Virus record (IMG/VR): IMGVR_UViG_3300009420_003882
Coordinates: 1 to 20,339 of that record
Direction: 5' to 3' (one strand)
From: a virus
DNA: 20,339 bases
Of this stretch, positions 6,436 through 13,538 are shown piece by piece. The stretch's first letter is position 1. Each line of letters begins with the position of its first letter. The position numbers were made by a program, and so were the translations under genes. Below the pieces are notes generated by a model. That model did no database searches and was not told where the DNA came from. It saw only the letters and a list, made by a program, of their open reading frames with translations.

Positions 6436-6810
6436 ATGAAGAGAATCGTTACGAGAAAGGGTAAGCTTGAGAATAAAGTTAGAGAAGAGTTAAACAAAGA
6501 ATTCCCTAAGGTGGGACCAATTTTAGATGCTGTCGATAGTTTTCACAAGGATAACCTAGCAACAATAGAAAAGTTAAAAAAGAAAAAACAGATTGAAGCT
6601 AAACGCATCAATGGAGCACTTAAACAGTGTATAAATTCACATGGTCCTATAACCAAACTTCTCATTGGAAGTGCGAGCAAACGGATATATGGAGCACTTC
6701 TTAGTAATCACAACGAAGAAGAAAAGAAAAAAAAGGTTTCAGTTAAGTCAATGCTTATTGGTGCCGCAATAATAACAGTTTTATATATAATAATTAATCT
6801 AATATTTTAA
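6436..6810 (+). CDS. Tail-anchored orphan protein
   Basis: A 124-residue, lysine-rich protein with a helical, probably coiled-coil middle (DNLATIEKLKKKKQIEAKRI, about 39-58) and one C-terminal hydrophobic segment (SMLIGAAIITVLYIIINLIF, 105-124) ending exactly at the stop. This is the layout of a C-terminally anchored membrane protein with its bulk in the cytoplasm. No family is recognised. The stop overlaps the next start by one base (TAATGG), so the pair with the HAD gene is translationally linked. Confidence 0.7.
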   Translation: MKRIVTRKGKLENKVREELNKEFPKVGPILDAVDSFHKDNLATIEKLKKKKQIEAKRINGALKQCINSHGPITKLLIGSASKRIYGALLSNHNEEEKKKKVSVKSMLIGAAIITVLYIIINLIF

Positions 6811-7421
6811 TGGATACAAAGCAATTAATCAGAATGGAAAAAGATAAAATTAAAAAAGTATTAAGAGAAAATACTGAGGGTCGCTCAATTGACCCTAGTC
6901 AAATAACATCAATAATTGTGATGGACTTCGACGGTACCACCATGGATACACTTAACCCAGATAAGGGAAGACCAATCTATAAGGAGAAGACTGGTCAAGA
7001 TTGGCCATTCAAAGGATGGTGGGGTAGACCAGAATCCCTTAATATGGATGTATTCGACTTCCAACCAATACCAGAGGTTAAAGCTGCGTACAATAAAGTA
7101 GCACCAAACATAAACGCACTTAAGGTATCACTTACTGGACGTAGACCAAACTTAGGTAAGTTAGTTGAGGCTATCCTTACAGCGAATGGTTACAAGTTTG
7201 ATAAATACCTTTTCAACTACGGTAGTGATACTCTTTCTAACAAGATAGAACAACTAGGTAAACTACTTGAGGAATTCCCTAATGTTAAATACGTAGCTCT
7301 ATATGACGATAGAGATGAGCACGTACCAACGTTCAAGAAGTGGGGTGATGACCAAATCAAGAGTGGTCGATTAGATGATTTCAATTTCACACATGTCTTC
7401 AATGAAGACTGGACTAAATAA
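6810..7421 (+). CDS. HAD-superfamily phosphatase, HAD_SAK (RNA-repair) like
   Basis: A 203-residue HAD protein. Motif I is VMDFDGTTMDT (37-47, nucleophile Asp39, acid/base Asp41), motif II is SLTGRR (107-112) and the acidic motif IV is YDDRDEH (165-171). The GWWGRPESL segment (69-77) after motif I, and the LTGR and YDDR pattern, are those I associate with the 'Swiss Army Knife' RNA-repair HAD family, whose members occur in RNA end-healing systems and in phages. A phosphatase acting on RNA or nucleotide ends is therefore plausible, but the subfamily is inferred by pattern. The first 30 residues form a charged helix outside the HAD core. Confidence 0.75.
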   Translation: MDTKQLIRMEKDKIKKVLRENTEGRSIDPSQITSIIVMDFDGTTMDTLNPDKGRPIYKEKTGQDWPFKGWWGRPESLNMDVFDFQPIPEVKAAYNKVAPNINALKVSLTGRRPNLGKLVEAILTANGYKFDKYLFNYGSDTLSNKIEQLGKLLEEFPNVKYVALYDDRDEHVPTFKKWGDDQIKSGRLDDFNFTHVFNEDWTK

Positions 7422-7474
7422 CCCTATCGTTTTTTATAAATCTATTATAGTATGAACATAAAGGTTGTAGGTTG

Positions 7475-7603
7475 GTGAAGTGGTTGGTTGAGTATTGTTT
7501 AGATAATGACGTAGACTTACCAGAATATAATTCACATTCAGCCAATCCACTAGGTCGAGAGAACATACTTAGTTATTTAACTAATTTTAAAAAATCACAA
7601 TAA
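7475..7603 (+). pseudogene. Open 42-codon reading frame without a good start (fragment?)
   Basis: A frame open from the stop at 7448-7450 to TAA at 7601-7603 reads VKWLVEYCLDNDVDLPEYNS, then HSANPLGRENILSYLTNFKK. The only starts are TTG 7472 or GTG 7475. An ATG at 7452 is in another frame and ends after eight codons. Composition looks coding, so a gene whose 5' part suffered a frameshift is one explanation. The phrase CLDND(x)LP also appears in the interrupted frame at 17040-17160. No family is recognised. The rest of the 7422-7640 gap holds only the next promoter. Confidence 0.35.
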
Positions 7604-7604
7604 A

Positions 7605-7636
7605 TTTGTTTTATTGAAATTAATTTAGTATCTTTG
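7605..7636 (+). promoter_or_regulatory. Class I promoter for the metalloprotein/RNase R operon
   Basis: TTTG (7605-7608), 20 nt, TATCTTTG (7629-7636). The spacer TTTTATTGAAA and the ATTTAG before the -7 box match the prs promoter almost base for base. The ATG at 7641 follows four bases after the -7 box, implying a leaderless or nearly leaderless mRNA. Confidence 0.85.
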
Positions 7637-7640
7637 TAAT

Positions 7641-8162
7641 ATGATAACAGACAACCTTAAACAAGAATTACTATCTAGACACTCTACAACATTGAACTTC
7701 AATGCTTTAGTTGAATTCATGGAGGAATCTAAGGTTGAATTTATAGGTTGTGAATTAAGAAATGTTCTTGGTATGGCAACTGGTGATAAGGTTAGGATTA
7801 ACATGGGTGTGATTGGTAGTCAATACGCTGATTATTTGTTCTTTGTTATTTTACATGAATATTGCCATACAATCAGAATTAACCGAATGGGTAAGAAACA
7901 ATTAGTTGAGTCCTTATCTACTGAGAATCTTGATGATTTAGTAGACCATGTTGTAGGGGAGGAAATTCTTGCTGATAGATATGGTTCTCGTATGTTCTTT
8001 AGGTTTAACAATAGAATATTTCCGTCAGACCGTACACAAAGATTACATATAAAAATAAATAAAGAGTCATATAAAAACATTGTATCTGGAATACATGGTA
8101 AGATACAAGGTAGTGAAGAAAAATACGATAAACTAATAAATAGTTTCATCATAACAGAATAA
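7641..8162 (+). CDS. Putative zinc metallopeptidase (HExxH ... ExxAD)
   Basis: A 173-residue protein with HEYCH at 72-76 inside a hydrophobic helix (FFVILHEYCHTI) and EEILADRYGSRMFF at 107-120. This HExxH plus downstream ExxAD arrangement is that of M48/M78 (ImmA-like) gluzincins, in which the second Glu is the third zinc ligand. There is no signal peptide or membrane segment. ImmA-type enzymes cleave phage repressors, but the substrate here is unknown. The gene sits immediately after a strong promoter and 5 nt before RNase R, with which it must be co-transcribed. Confidence 0.7.
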   Translation: MITDNLKQELLSRHSTTLNFNALVEFMEESKVEFIGCELRNVLGMATGDKVRINMGVIGSQYADYLFFVILHEYCHTIRINRMGKKQLVESLSTENLDDLVDHVVGEEILADRYGSRMFFRFNNRIFPSDRTQRLHIKINKESYKNIVSGIHGKIQGSEEKYDKLINSFIITE

Positions 8163-8167
8163 AATTA

Positions 8168-10123
8168 ATGAATAAAGAAAATAAGATAAAGGTAGGTGAC
8201 GTATTGGAAGGAACCATCAGCATGAACGCTAGTGGTAGTTGTTACCTTACAAGTAAAGACCTACCTAAGGATATATATATCCATAATACAAAGACCAATA
8301 AAGCATTGCATCTTGACCTAGTTAAGATTGAAGTTGTTAGTGGTAAGGGTCAAAAAGGTATTGAAGGTCGAGTAATTGAAATACTTGAGAGATTTAAAGA
8401 TACCTTTGTTGGTACACTTCAAGTATCTGAGAGATATGCATTTCTTGTACCAGACTCTAAGAAGATGTCAATTGATATCTTTATTCCACTATCAAAACTA
8501 ATGGGTGGTACAGATGGTCAGAAAGCTGTTGGCAAATTAACCAACTGGAAGGATGATGCAAAGTCACCTAACGGAAAGATAATTGAAGTACTAGGTGATG
8601 CTGGTGATAATGACGTAGAGATTCATTCGATATTACATGAATACGACCTACCCTATTCTTTTGATGAAGATGTTATTGCAGAATCAGAACTAATTTCAGA
8701 GGTTATTACCGATAAGGAAATAAGTAAAAGAAAGGACATGCGTAATGTACTTACATTTACCATTGACCCAGACACAGCTAAGGACTTCGATGATGCCCTT
8801 TCAGTAGAATGGGTAGATGGTAAGATGGTTGTTGGTGTTCACATTGCAGATGTATCACACTACCTAAGACCAGACACGTCTTTAGACAAGGAAGCACTTG
8901 CAAGAGGGACTTCGGTTTATCTTGTGGATAGAGTGGTTCCAATGCTACCAGAGAGACTTTCTAATGGATTGTGTAGTCTTAGACCACACGAAGATAAACT
9001 ATGCTTCTCAGCTGTGTTTACTCTTGACAGCAACGGTCATGTAATGAATGAATGGTTCGGAAGAACTGTGATTCATAGCGACCATAGGTTCACATATGAA
9101 GGTGCACAAGATATTATTGAAGGGGATACGGAAAAAATATTTCAAGGTTTCGGGATGGACTTTGACCCAATTCTATATAATATGTTAATTGATGCTGTAA
9201 CCCGATTAGATAAGACCGCTAAGAAGATGAGAGCACAACGTTTCAAGCGTGGTTCTATTTCATTCGATAACCAAGAGATTAAGTTCAAGTTGGATGAGAA
9301 CAACAAACCAGTTGATATCCTATTCAAGATACAAAAGGATTCTAACAAGTTGATTGAGGAATACATGCTATTAGCTAACAGACATGTAGCGACCTTCCTT
9401 AAGAAGAAAGGACCTTGTGTTAACAGAGCGCATGATAAGCCAGACCCAACTAAGTTGGAATCACTTAAGGAGTTCGTTGCACCATTAGGGTATCATATCA
9501 AGACTGGGAATGCAGATGAGATTACATCAACACTGAATCAATTGTTAATTGATGTTAAGGGTACACCACTTGAGATTATGATTGGAAATCTTGTGGTAAG
9601 AACTATGCAGAAGGCTAACTATACTACTGAGAACATGGGTCACTATGGTCTTGGGTTTAAGGACTATGCACACTTTACCTCACCAATTAGGAGATATGCA
9701 GATGTTATCATCCACAGAATGCTTGGAAGGGCTTTAGAGGGTAAATCGTCTATGAAACCATCTAAGTTAGAGGCTAGATGTAAGCACATTTCAGAAAGAG
9801 AGATAAAAGCACAGAAGGCTTCTAGAGATTCGGATAAGTACATGCAATGCATCTACATGTCTGAACGTGTAGGTAAGCTATTCAAGGGTAGAATTTCATC
9901 AGTTCAAGAGTACGGTGTATTCGTTAGTATTGATGAGAATGGTTGTGAAGGTCTTGTAAGACTATCAGAGATTGGTGGTGATACATTCACAGCTGATGTA
10001 CTTAACCACTGTGTGATTGGTCACAATACTGGTGAGAAGATTCACTTAGGTGATGAGATTGACATCGTTGTTAAGGGTGTTGATGTTGAAAGAAAGAATA
10101 TTGATTTTACACTAATAAGATAA
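8168..10123 (+). CDS. rnr: RNase R family 3'-5' exoribonuclease
   Basis: A 651-residue RNase II/R enzyme. There is an N-terminal OB/cold-shock-like region (about 8-110, including FVGTLQVSERYAFLVPD). The RNB catalytic domain starts near 190, with the active-site cluster IDPDTAKDFDDA (199-210; four Asp for two metals). VHIADVSHYL and VVPMLPERLSNGLCSLRP follow, and the C-terminal S1 domain begins at about 575 (GKLFKGRISSVQEYGVFVSI). All hallmarks appear intact. It lacks the long basic tail of E. coli RNase R and is somewhat shorter than cellular Bacteroidota RNase R. It degrades structured RNA and, with tmRNA-SmpB, non-stop mRNA. An smpB gene lies 1.5 kb downstream. The stop overlaps the next ATG by one base. 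Confidence 0.95.
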   Translation: MNKENKIKVGDVLEGTISMNASGSCYLTSKDLPKDIYIHNTKTNKALHLDLVKIEVVSGKGQKGIEGRVIEILERFKDTFVGTLQVSERYAFLVPDSKKMSIDIFIPLSKLMGGTDGQKAVGKLTNWKDDAKSPNGKIIEVLGDAGDNDVEIHSILHEYDLPYSFDEDVIAESELISEVITDKEISKRKDMRNVLTFTIDPDTAKDFDDALSVEWVDGKMVVGVHIADVSHYLRPDTSLDKEALARGTSVYLVDRVVPMLPERLSNGLCSLRPHEDKLCFSAVFTLDSNGHVMNEWFGRTVIHSDHRFTYEGAQDIIEGDTEKIFQGFGMDFDPILYNMLIDAVTRLDKTAKKMRAQRFKRGSISFDNQEIKFKLDENNKPVDILFKIQKDSNKLIEEYMLLANRHVATFLKKKGPCVNRAHDKPDPTKLESLKEFVAPLGYHIKTGNADEITSTLNQLLIDVKGTPLEIMIGNLVVRTMQKANYTTENMGHYGLGFKDYAHFTSPIRRYADVIIHRMLGRALEGKSSMKPSKLEARCKHISEREIKAQKASRDSDKYMQCIYMSERVGKLFKGRISSVQEYGVFVSIDENGCEGLVRLSEIGGDTFTADVLNHCVIGHNTGEKIHLGDEIDIVVKGVDVERKNIDFTLIR

Positions 10124-10311
10124 TGGAAAAAGTAACATTAGAAGTGCCTAAGGAACATGCAGAAGAAGTAGCTGAATTTTTCAATGAGGTATTACTTGAT
10201 GAAGATTATGCTAATAGTTTTAAAACGGTTGTGTTCGCAATTATTAACGATAATAATTCTGTTGCAGATAACCTTTCAATCTTCAAAGAATGTATCGATG
10301 GTCAACATTAA
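10123..10311 (+). CDS. Small acidic orphan protein
   Basis: A 62-residue acidic protein beginning MEKVTLEVPKEHAEEVAEFF and ending SIFKECIDGQH. Predicted mostly helical, without cysteine pairs or membrane segments. Its ATG overlaps the RNase R stop (TAATGG), so it is translationally coupled to RNase R and may be a small partner or regulator of it; that is inference from position only. Confidence 0.65.
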   Translation: MEKVTLEVPKEHAEEVAEFFNEVLLDEDYANSFKTVVFAIINDNNSVADNLSIFKECIDGQH

Positions 10312-10329
10312 TTTTGTTTTTGTTGGATA

Positions 10330-10479
10330 ATGAAACATACTTATAGTATAGAAACCCTTTACCACTTTAACTGTGGTTCTTGTACCAAATGGTGGAGTAT
10401 TGGGGATTTCATAATACCTAAGACAAACACTATCACTTGTCCACATTGTGGTAAGGAGTGTGAATTTAAAAAGTTATAA
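10330..10479 (+). CDS. Small zinc-ribbon protein
   Basis: A 49-residue ORF with two CxxC knuckles: Cys15-x2-Cys18 (NCGSC) and Cys37-x2-Cys40 (TCPHCGKEC). They are separated by an 18-residue loop containing WWSIGDFIIP. This is a classic single zinc ribbon, likely binding nucleic acid or a protein partner. The start ATG at 10330 lies 18 nt after the previous stop and the end is 1 nt before the next ATG, giving a close operon fit. Confidence 0.7.
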   Translation: MKHTYSIETLYHFNCGSCTKWWSIGDFIIPKTNTITCPHCGKECEFKKL

Positions 10480-10480
10480 T

Positions 10481-10996
10481 ATGTCCATATCAAAAGAAAG
10501 ATTAGATGAGTTGTTCCAAGAAATGTTAGCTAATGCTGATGAGGATGGGTGGTGTGAAATACCAGAAGACCTTAGTGAAGATGAAGAGGTTGAGTTATCA
10601 AAACATTTGTTGATGATTACAATGCAAGAAAGATTAGATATTATATTTGAAGGTATTGGTGATATAGTTTCATACATACTAAATCTTCGTGATAAGATAG
10701 ATGGGCTTGATAAAATGGATTTAATCAAATTAAAGAGTTCATTAGATGGTATCAAAGTTGATGCTCAAGAGATATTGATAGACCTTCATTCAGATGACAT
10801 TGTTAAGGACTTCTTCAATCTACACATGATTGATTCTATGGATGAAAAATCGAAGATGGAGTCAATCGAAGCTAAGAAACAAATGATATCCATGGTAGGT
10901 GTAGAATTTAAGGATGATATCATCACCATGAAGAAAAATTGTGCAGAGTTGATAGAGTTGGTTGAGGAATTACATGAAGATATTAAAGATAAATGA
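10481..10996 (+). CDS. Acidic helical orphan protein
   Basis: A 171-residue, almost entirely helical protein (MSISKERLDELFQEMLANAD; ECAELIELVEEL-type repeats near the end) with strong D/E content and probable coiled-coil stretches at about 57-100 and 130-165. I start it at ATG 10481, just after the zinc-ribbon stop, rather than at an upstream GTG (10448) inside that gene. No family is recognised. Its end overlaps the next ATG (10993-10996). Confidence 0.7.
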   Translation: MSISKERLDELFQEMLANADEDGWCEIPEDLSEDEEVELSKHLLMITMQERLDIIFEGIGDIVSYILNLRDKIDGLDKMDLIKLKSSLDGIKVDAQEILIDLHSDDIVKDFFNLHMIDSMDEKSKMESIEAKKQMISMVGVEFKDDIITMKKNCAELIELVEELHEDIKDK

Positions 10997-11130
10997 AGGG
11001 AGAAGTAAAATTAGATTTGGGTGAATATGTGATTGAAGTTATTCACAACGATAATGGTCACTTGATGGTTACGATTCTAGATGAATTAGGTGAACCAATT
11101 GAATTGATTGAAATCACCAACGATGACTGA
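10993..11130 (+). CDS. Short orphan protein
   Basis: A 45-residue ORF, MKGEVKLDLGEYVIEVIHND, then NGHLMVTILDELGEPIELIE, then ITNDD. The alternating pattern predicts a small beta sheet. It overlaps the previous gene by 4 nt (ATGA) and the next by 8 nt, which makes translation credible despite the size. No family is recognised. Confidence 0.6.
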   Translation: MKGEVKLDLGEYVIEVIHNDNGHLMVTILDELGEPIELIEITNDD

Positions 11131-11542
11131 TAATAAACTTATAGAGTCTTATATATTAAAGTGTTATGGATTTACATCAAACCATGATGGGTTTCGTATT
11201 ATTGATAAATTAAATGATAGTTTTATCACACTTCAAGAGATGTTTAGATTTATGGATAGGATGTTCCCTAATATGAATACCATAAATATTGTAAGTGATT
11301 GGTTTCAATTAAATCAATACACAGTTACAAATAAAATTAGGGTATATCTAGACCAATACAAATTGGTTTTAGGGGGTAGACGATTGGTTTGGGATGTAAT
11401 CAATGGGTTCGGTAAGTCATTCGATAAGAATGAGTTATATAAGTTAACCCCAAATCACCATAAAACTGTGATAGACTATATCTATGACGTATGGTTTAGG
11501 GAAATGAGTGAAGTAGAAACAAAAAAATTGATAGGTTGTTAA
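11123..11542 (+). CDS. Orphan protein, possible winged-helix fold
   Basis: A 139-residue protein starting MTDNKLIESYILKCYGFTSN. The central segment TLQEMFRFMDRMFPNMNTIN, then IVSDWFQLNQYTVTNKIRVY (about 33-72) looks like a helical DNA-binding unit, followed by a beta-hairpin-like LVLGGRRLVWDV, but I cannot assign a family. I use ATG 11123, overlapping the end of the preceding ORF by 8 nt, rather than the non-ATG extension at 11108. It is the last gene before the smpB promoter. Confidence 0.65.
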   Translation: MTDNKLIESYILKCYGFTSNHDGFRIIDKLNDSFITLQEMFRFMDRMFPNMNTINIVSDWFQLNQYTVTNKIRVYLDQYKLVLGGRRLVWDVINGFGKSFDKNELYKLTPNHHKTVIDYIYDVWFREMSEVETKKLIGC

Positions 11543-11553
11543 AAATAAAACAA

Positions 11554-11569
11554 AAAATGCTTGCATTTT
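11554..11569 (+). promoter_or_regulatory. Palindrome over the -33 position of the smpB promoter
   Basis: AAAATG-CTTG-CATTTT is a perfect inverted repeat whose centre, CTTG (11560-11563), is the -33 box of the smpB promoter. It may be an operator, or the weak end-of-operon hairpin of the upstream transcript, although no good T-run follows. Confidence 0.45.
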
Positions 11570-11591
11570 AGTTTTAAATTACGTATATTTG
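11560..11591 (+). promoter_or_regulatory. Class I-like promoter for smpB
   Basis: CTTG (11560-11563), 20 nt, TATATTTG (11584-11591). The -33 box is one base off TTTG. smpB begins 18 nt after the -7 box. Confidence 0.7.
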
Positions 11592-11609
11592 TAAACCGAT
11601 AAACGAAAC

Positions 11610-12059
11610 ATGGAACAAATTACTAGAAATAAGAAAGCGTATTTTGAGTACTTCATTGAAGATACCTACACTGCTGGTCTTGTACTACTAGGTAGTGAGG
11701 TCAAGTCAATTAGGCACGGTAATGTTTCTATCAAAGAAGCTTACTGTATCGTAATTGATGGTGAAATGTTCATAAGGGGTATGCACATTTCACCATTCAA
11801 AGAATCTGGGATGCACCAGAATCATGACCCAACTAGGGAAAGAAAACTATTATTGAATAAAAAAGAAATTCTTAAGTTGCAAGAAAAAGTAACCCAAAAA
11901 GGTTTTACTATAATACCACTTAAGATTATAATAACAAAGAGGGGGTTAATCAAGATAGATATCGGACTTGGTATGGGTAAAAAATTATTCGATAAGAAAA
12001 ACACTATTCGTGAAAAGGATGTAAAGCGGGATACTGATAGAGAATTAAAAAATATTTAA
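11610..12059 (+). CDS. smpB: SsrA-binding protein SmpB
   Basis: A 149-residue SmpB of normal length. The OB-fold signature is complete: NKKAYFEYFIEDTYTAGLVL (7-26), GSEVKSIRHGNVSIKEAY (28-45), MHISPF (58-63), NHDPTRERKLLL (71-82), ITKRGLIKIDIGLGMGKKLFDKK (107-130) and the tail IREKDVKRDTDREL. SmpB binds tmRNA and places it in stalled ribosomes, the C-terminal tail filling the mRNA channel. It has its own promoter. No tmRNA gene is seen in the window, so it would use host or elsewhere-encoded ssrA. Just past the stop, the -1 frame encodes a second copy of the tail motif, with a slippery A_AAA_AAT at 12049-12055 in phase. Confidence 0.95.
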   Translation: MEQITRNKKAYFEYFIEDTYTAGLVLLGSEVKSIRHGNVSIKEAYCIVIDGEMFIRGMHISPFKESGMHQNHDPTRERKLLLNKKEILKLQEKVTQKGFTIIPLKIIITKRGLIKIDIGLGMGKKLFDKKNTIREKDVKRDTDRELKNI

Positions 12060-12142
12060 TTATAAATAAACTATATAAGGAATATAGTAATACAATCAAA
12101 GATAGGGATATCAAAAGGGATATCGATAGGGACATTAATTAA
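12056..12142 (+). other. Second SmpB-like tail in the -1 frame
   Basis: From the end of smpB the -1 frame stays open to TAA at 12140-12142 and ends IKDRDIKRDIDRDIN. This parallels the authentic smpB end IREKDVKRDTDRELKNI both in protein and in DNA. The slippery heptamer A AAA AAT sits in the correct phase just before the stop. Either a tandem duplication of the gene end left a remnant, or a minor frameshifted product carries a doubled tail. No structure needed for frameshifting could be confirmed by eye. Confidence 0.45.
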
Positions 12143-12163
12143 ACACAAAAAACAAATAACTTT

Positions 12164-13039
12164 ATGAAAGGAATTTCAATCTCAACAAGCATTACCACTA
12201 GGGAATCAGAATCATTTAAGAAATATTTAAGAGATATCTCTAATATCAAACCATTCGCAACACCAGAGGATGAGGAAATATGTGCATTCAAAGCTTGGGA
12301 GGGTGATGACTTAGCAAAGAAAGAATTGGTTACGAGAAATCTTAGGTTCGTAGTTTCTTGTGCAAAGCAATATCAAATAAAGGGTGTTCCCCTTGAGGAC
12401 CTTGTTAATGAAGGGAATATAGGTATGACCAAAGCAGCGAACAAATTCAACCCAACAATGGGATTCAAGTTTATAACATTTGCTGTGTGGGACATCAAAA
12501 AGACTATCAACGAATATCTTACCAACAATAGTAGAACAATTAGATTACCAAACAATAAGGTTAATTCCCTTAATAAGTTCAAGAAGCACCTTTCTAGTCT
12601 TGAACAAATTCTTGAGAGACCACCAACTAATTACGACATAATTGAACACTATTCATCAGAGTATTCTATGGATGAAATTGAGAGGTTGAGTGATTTGTTG
12701 TACAATGAATCATCTTCTTCTCTAGATATGAGTATTGGTGATGATGGTGCAACACTAGGTAACCTACTTACAGATTCATCAATGGGTAATGCTGATATGT
12801 TTGTAGTTGCTGGTGATATGGAAGTCAACATAAACAACGTATTATCAACACTTAAACCAATGGATAAGGAAATTATAGTCAAGTTGTTCGGTTTAGATGG
12901 TGAAACACCATATACACTTGCTGATGTTGGTGACATGATGGCGTTGAGTAGAGAGAGTATCAGACAAAAAAAAGAGGGTGCTTTTAGGTTATTACGTAAT
13001 AAATTTAAAACAAACGCTAAAGACATCCTTAACAATTAA
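12164..13039 (+). CDS. Primary-type (RpoD/sigma-ABfr-like) sigma factor
   Basis: A 291-residue sigma-70 protein with the layout of the Bacteroidota primary sigma. The region 1.2-like start is SISTSITTRESESFKKYLRD (5-24). Region 2 follows (TRNLRFVVSCAKQYQIKG 57-74; EDLVNEGNIGMTKAANKF 78-95; GFKFITFAVWDIKKTINEYL 100-119), then region 3 (IRLPNNKVNSLNKFKKHLS, 126-144) and region 4 (LSTLKPMDKEIIVKLFGLDG, 227-246; TLADVGDMMALSRESIRQKK, 251-270). The near-invariant AVWWIRQSI of region 2.3/2.4 reads AVWDIKKTI, so promoter melting or -7 recognition may differ from the host sigma. The class II promoters all lie downstream of this gene, making it a candidate reader of them. No promoter of its own is evident, so it is probably co-transcribed with smpB. 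Confidence 0.92.
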   Translation: MKGISISTSITTRESESFKKYLRDISNIKPFATPEDEEICAFKAWEGDDLAKKELVTRNLRFVVSCAKQYQIKGVPLEDLVNEGNIGMTKAANKFNPTMGFKFITFAVWDIKKTINEYLTNNSRTIRLPNNKVNSLNKFKKHLSSLEQILERPPTNYDIIEHYSSEYSMDEIERLSDLLYNESSSSLDMSIGDDGATLGNLLTDSSMGNADMFVVAGDMEVNINNVLSTLKPMDKEIIVKLFGLDGETPYTLADVGDMMALSRESIRQKKEGAFRLLRNKFKTNAKDILNN

Positions 13040-13066
13040 CATATGAGGACACATTTGTGTACACGG

Positions 13067-13098
13067 TTTGAATTTTCCTTGTTTTCTAGGTATTTATT
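13067..13098 (+). promoter_or_regulatory. Possible promoter for the 13114 gene
   Basis: TTTG (13067-13070), 20 nt, TATTTATT (13091-13098). The -7 box is imperfect. An inverted repeat ACACA-TT-TGTGT lies just upstream at 13049-13060. Confidence 0.45.
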
Positions 13099-13113
13099 AT
13101 TAAATAGAATATT

Positions 13114-13461
13114 ATGGACAAGGATAACATAAAGAACATACTTAGAACAACTGGAAAAATAAACGAGGATGAGGAATCGGAAGATAAAGCAACACGTTCG
13201 GAATACGAGAGGGTTAGGACTTTGTTAGATAACGATAAGATTAACCATGCTGGTGTGATAAAGCAATTGTGGGGGTCTAAGGATGCGACGAAGAGGTCGT
13301 TGTTCAGAAAGAAGTTGCACCAGACATCCAACGATTCTGGTGGTACGTATGAGTTCTCTAAGGATGAGGTATCGAAGATTATGTCAATACTAACAAACTT
13401 TGCTAACGAAATATCTTCTTCTATAAAACCGAGTAAAAAAACCTTCAAGGGGGAGGATTAA
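13114..13461 (+). CDS. Orphan charged protein, possibly DNA-binding
   Basis: A 115-residue, highly charged protein. The N-terminal third is acidic (KINEDEESEDKATRSEYERV). The middle SEYERVRTLLDNDKINHAGV, then IKQLWGSKDATKRSLFRKKL (about 29-68) reads like a helix-turn-helix-type unit of a kind I have seen in Bacteroidota phage proteins, and DSGGTYEFSKDEVSKIMSIL follows. No defined function. The gene is followed by an intrinsic terminator. Confidence 0.65.
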   Translation: MDKDNIKNILRTTGKINEDEESEDKATRSEYERVRTLLDNDKINHAGVIKQLWGSKDATKRSLFRKKLHQTSNDSGGTYEFSKDEVSKIMSILTNFANEISSSIKPSKKTFKGED

Positions 13462-13468
13462 GAAATAA

Positions 13469-13486
13469 TATATAGTATTATATATA
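13469..13486 (+). repeat. AT-only near-palindrome, copy 1
   Basis: TATATAGTATTATATATA lies between the 13114 gene and its terminator. It differs at one of 18 positions from 17718-17735, and a shorter relative lies at 18224-18240. All three are directly behind stop codons. Confidence 0.5.
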
Positions 13487-13490
13487 AAAA

Positions 13491-13517
13491 AAAGCTTCAC
13501 TATGTGAGGCTTTTTTT
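13491..13517 (+). terminator. Intrinsic terminator after the 13114 gene
   Basis: A 10-bp stem (AAAGCTTCAC / GTGAGGCTTT, one G-T pair) with a TAT loop, followed by T7 in total beyond the GC part and preceded by an A-run, so it could stop transcription from either strand. It closes the smpB-sigma-13114 unit. Confidence 0.88.
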
Positions 13518-13538
13518 ATGAAAAAAAAATAAAAAAAA

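Noticed and set aside
7460-7530. D-arm-like GGTGAAGTGGTTGGTTGAGTA suggesting a tRNA
   Set aside because: No matching acceptor stem, anticodon arm or T-loop at the right distances.
10448-10480. Extension of the 10481 gene from a GTG at 10448
   Set aside because: It would overlap the zinc-ribbon gene including its second CxxC; ATG 10481 follows that stop by 1 nt.
13086-13448. 120-codon ORF on the minus strand
   Set aside because: It mirrors the 13114 + strand gene, has no promoter or operon context on its strand, and its product is rich in Ser/Leu as typical of antisense shadows. Other minus-strand ORFs were rejected for the same reasons.
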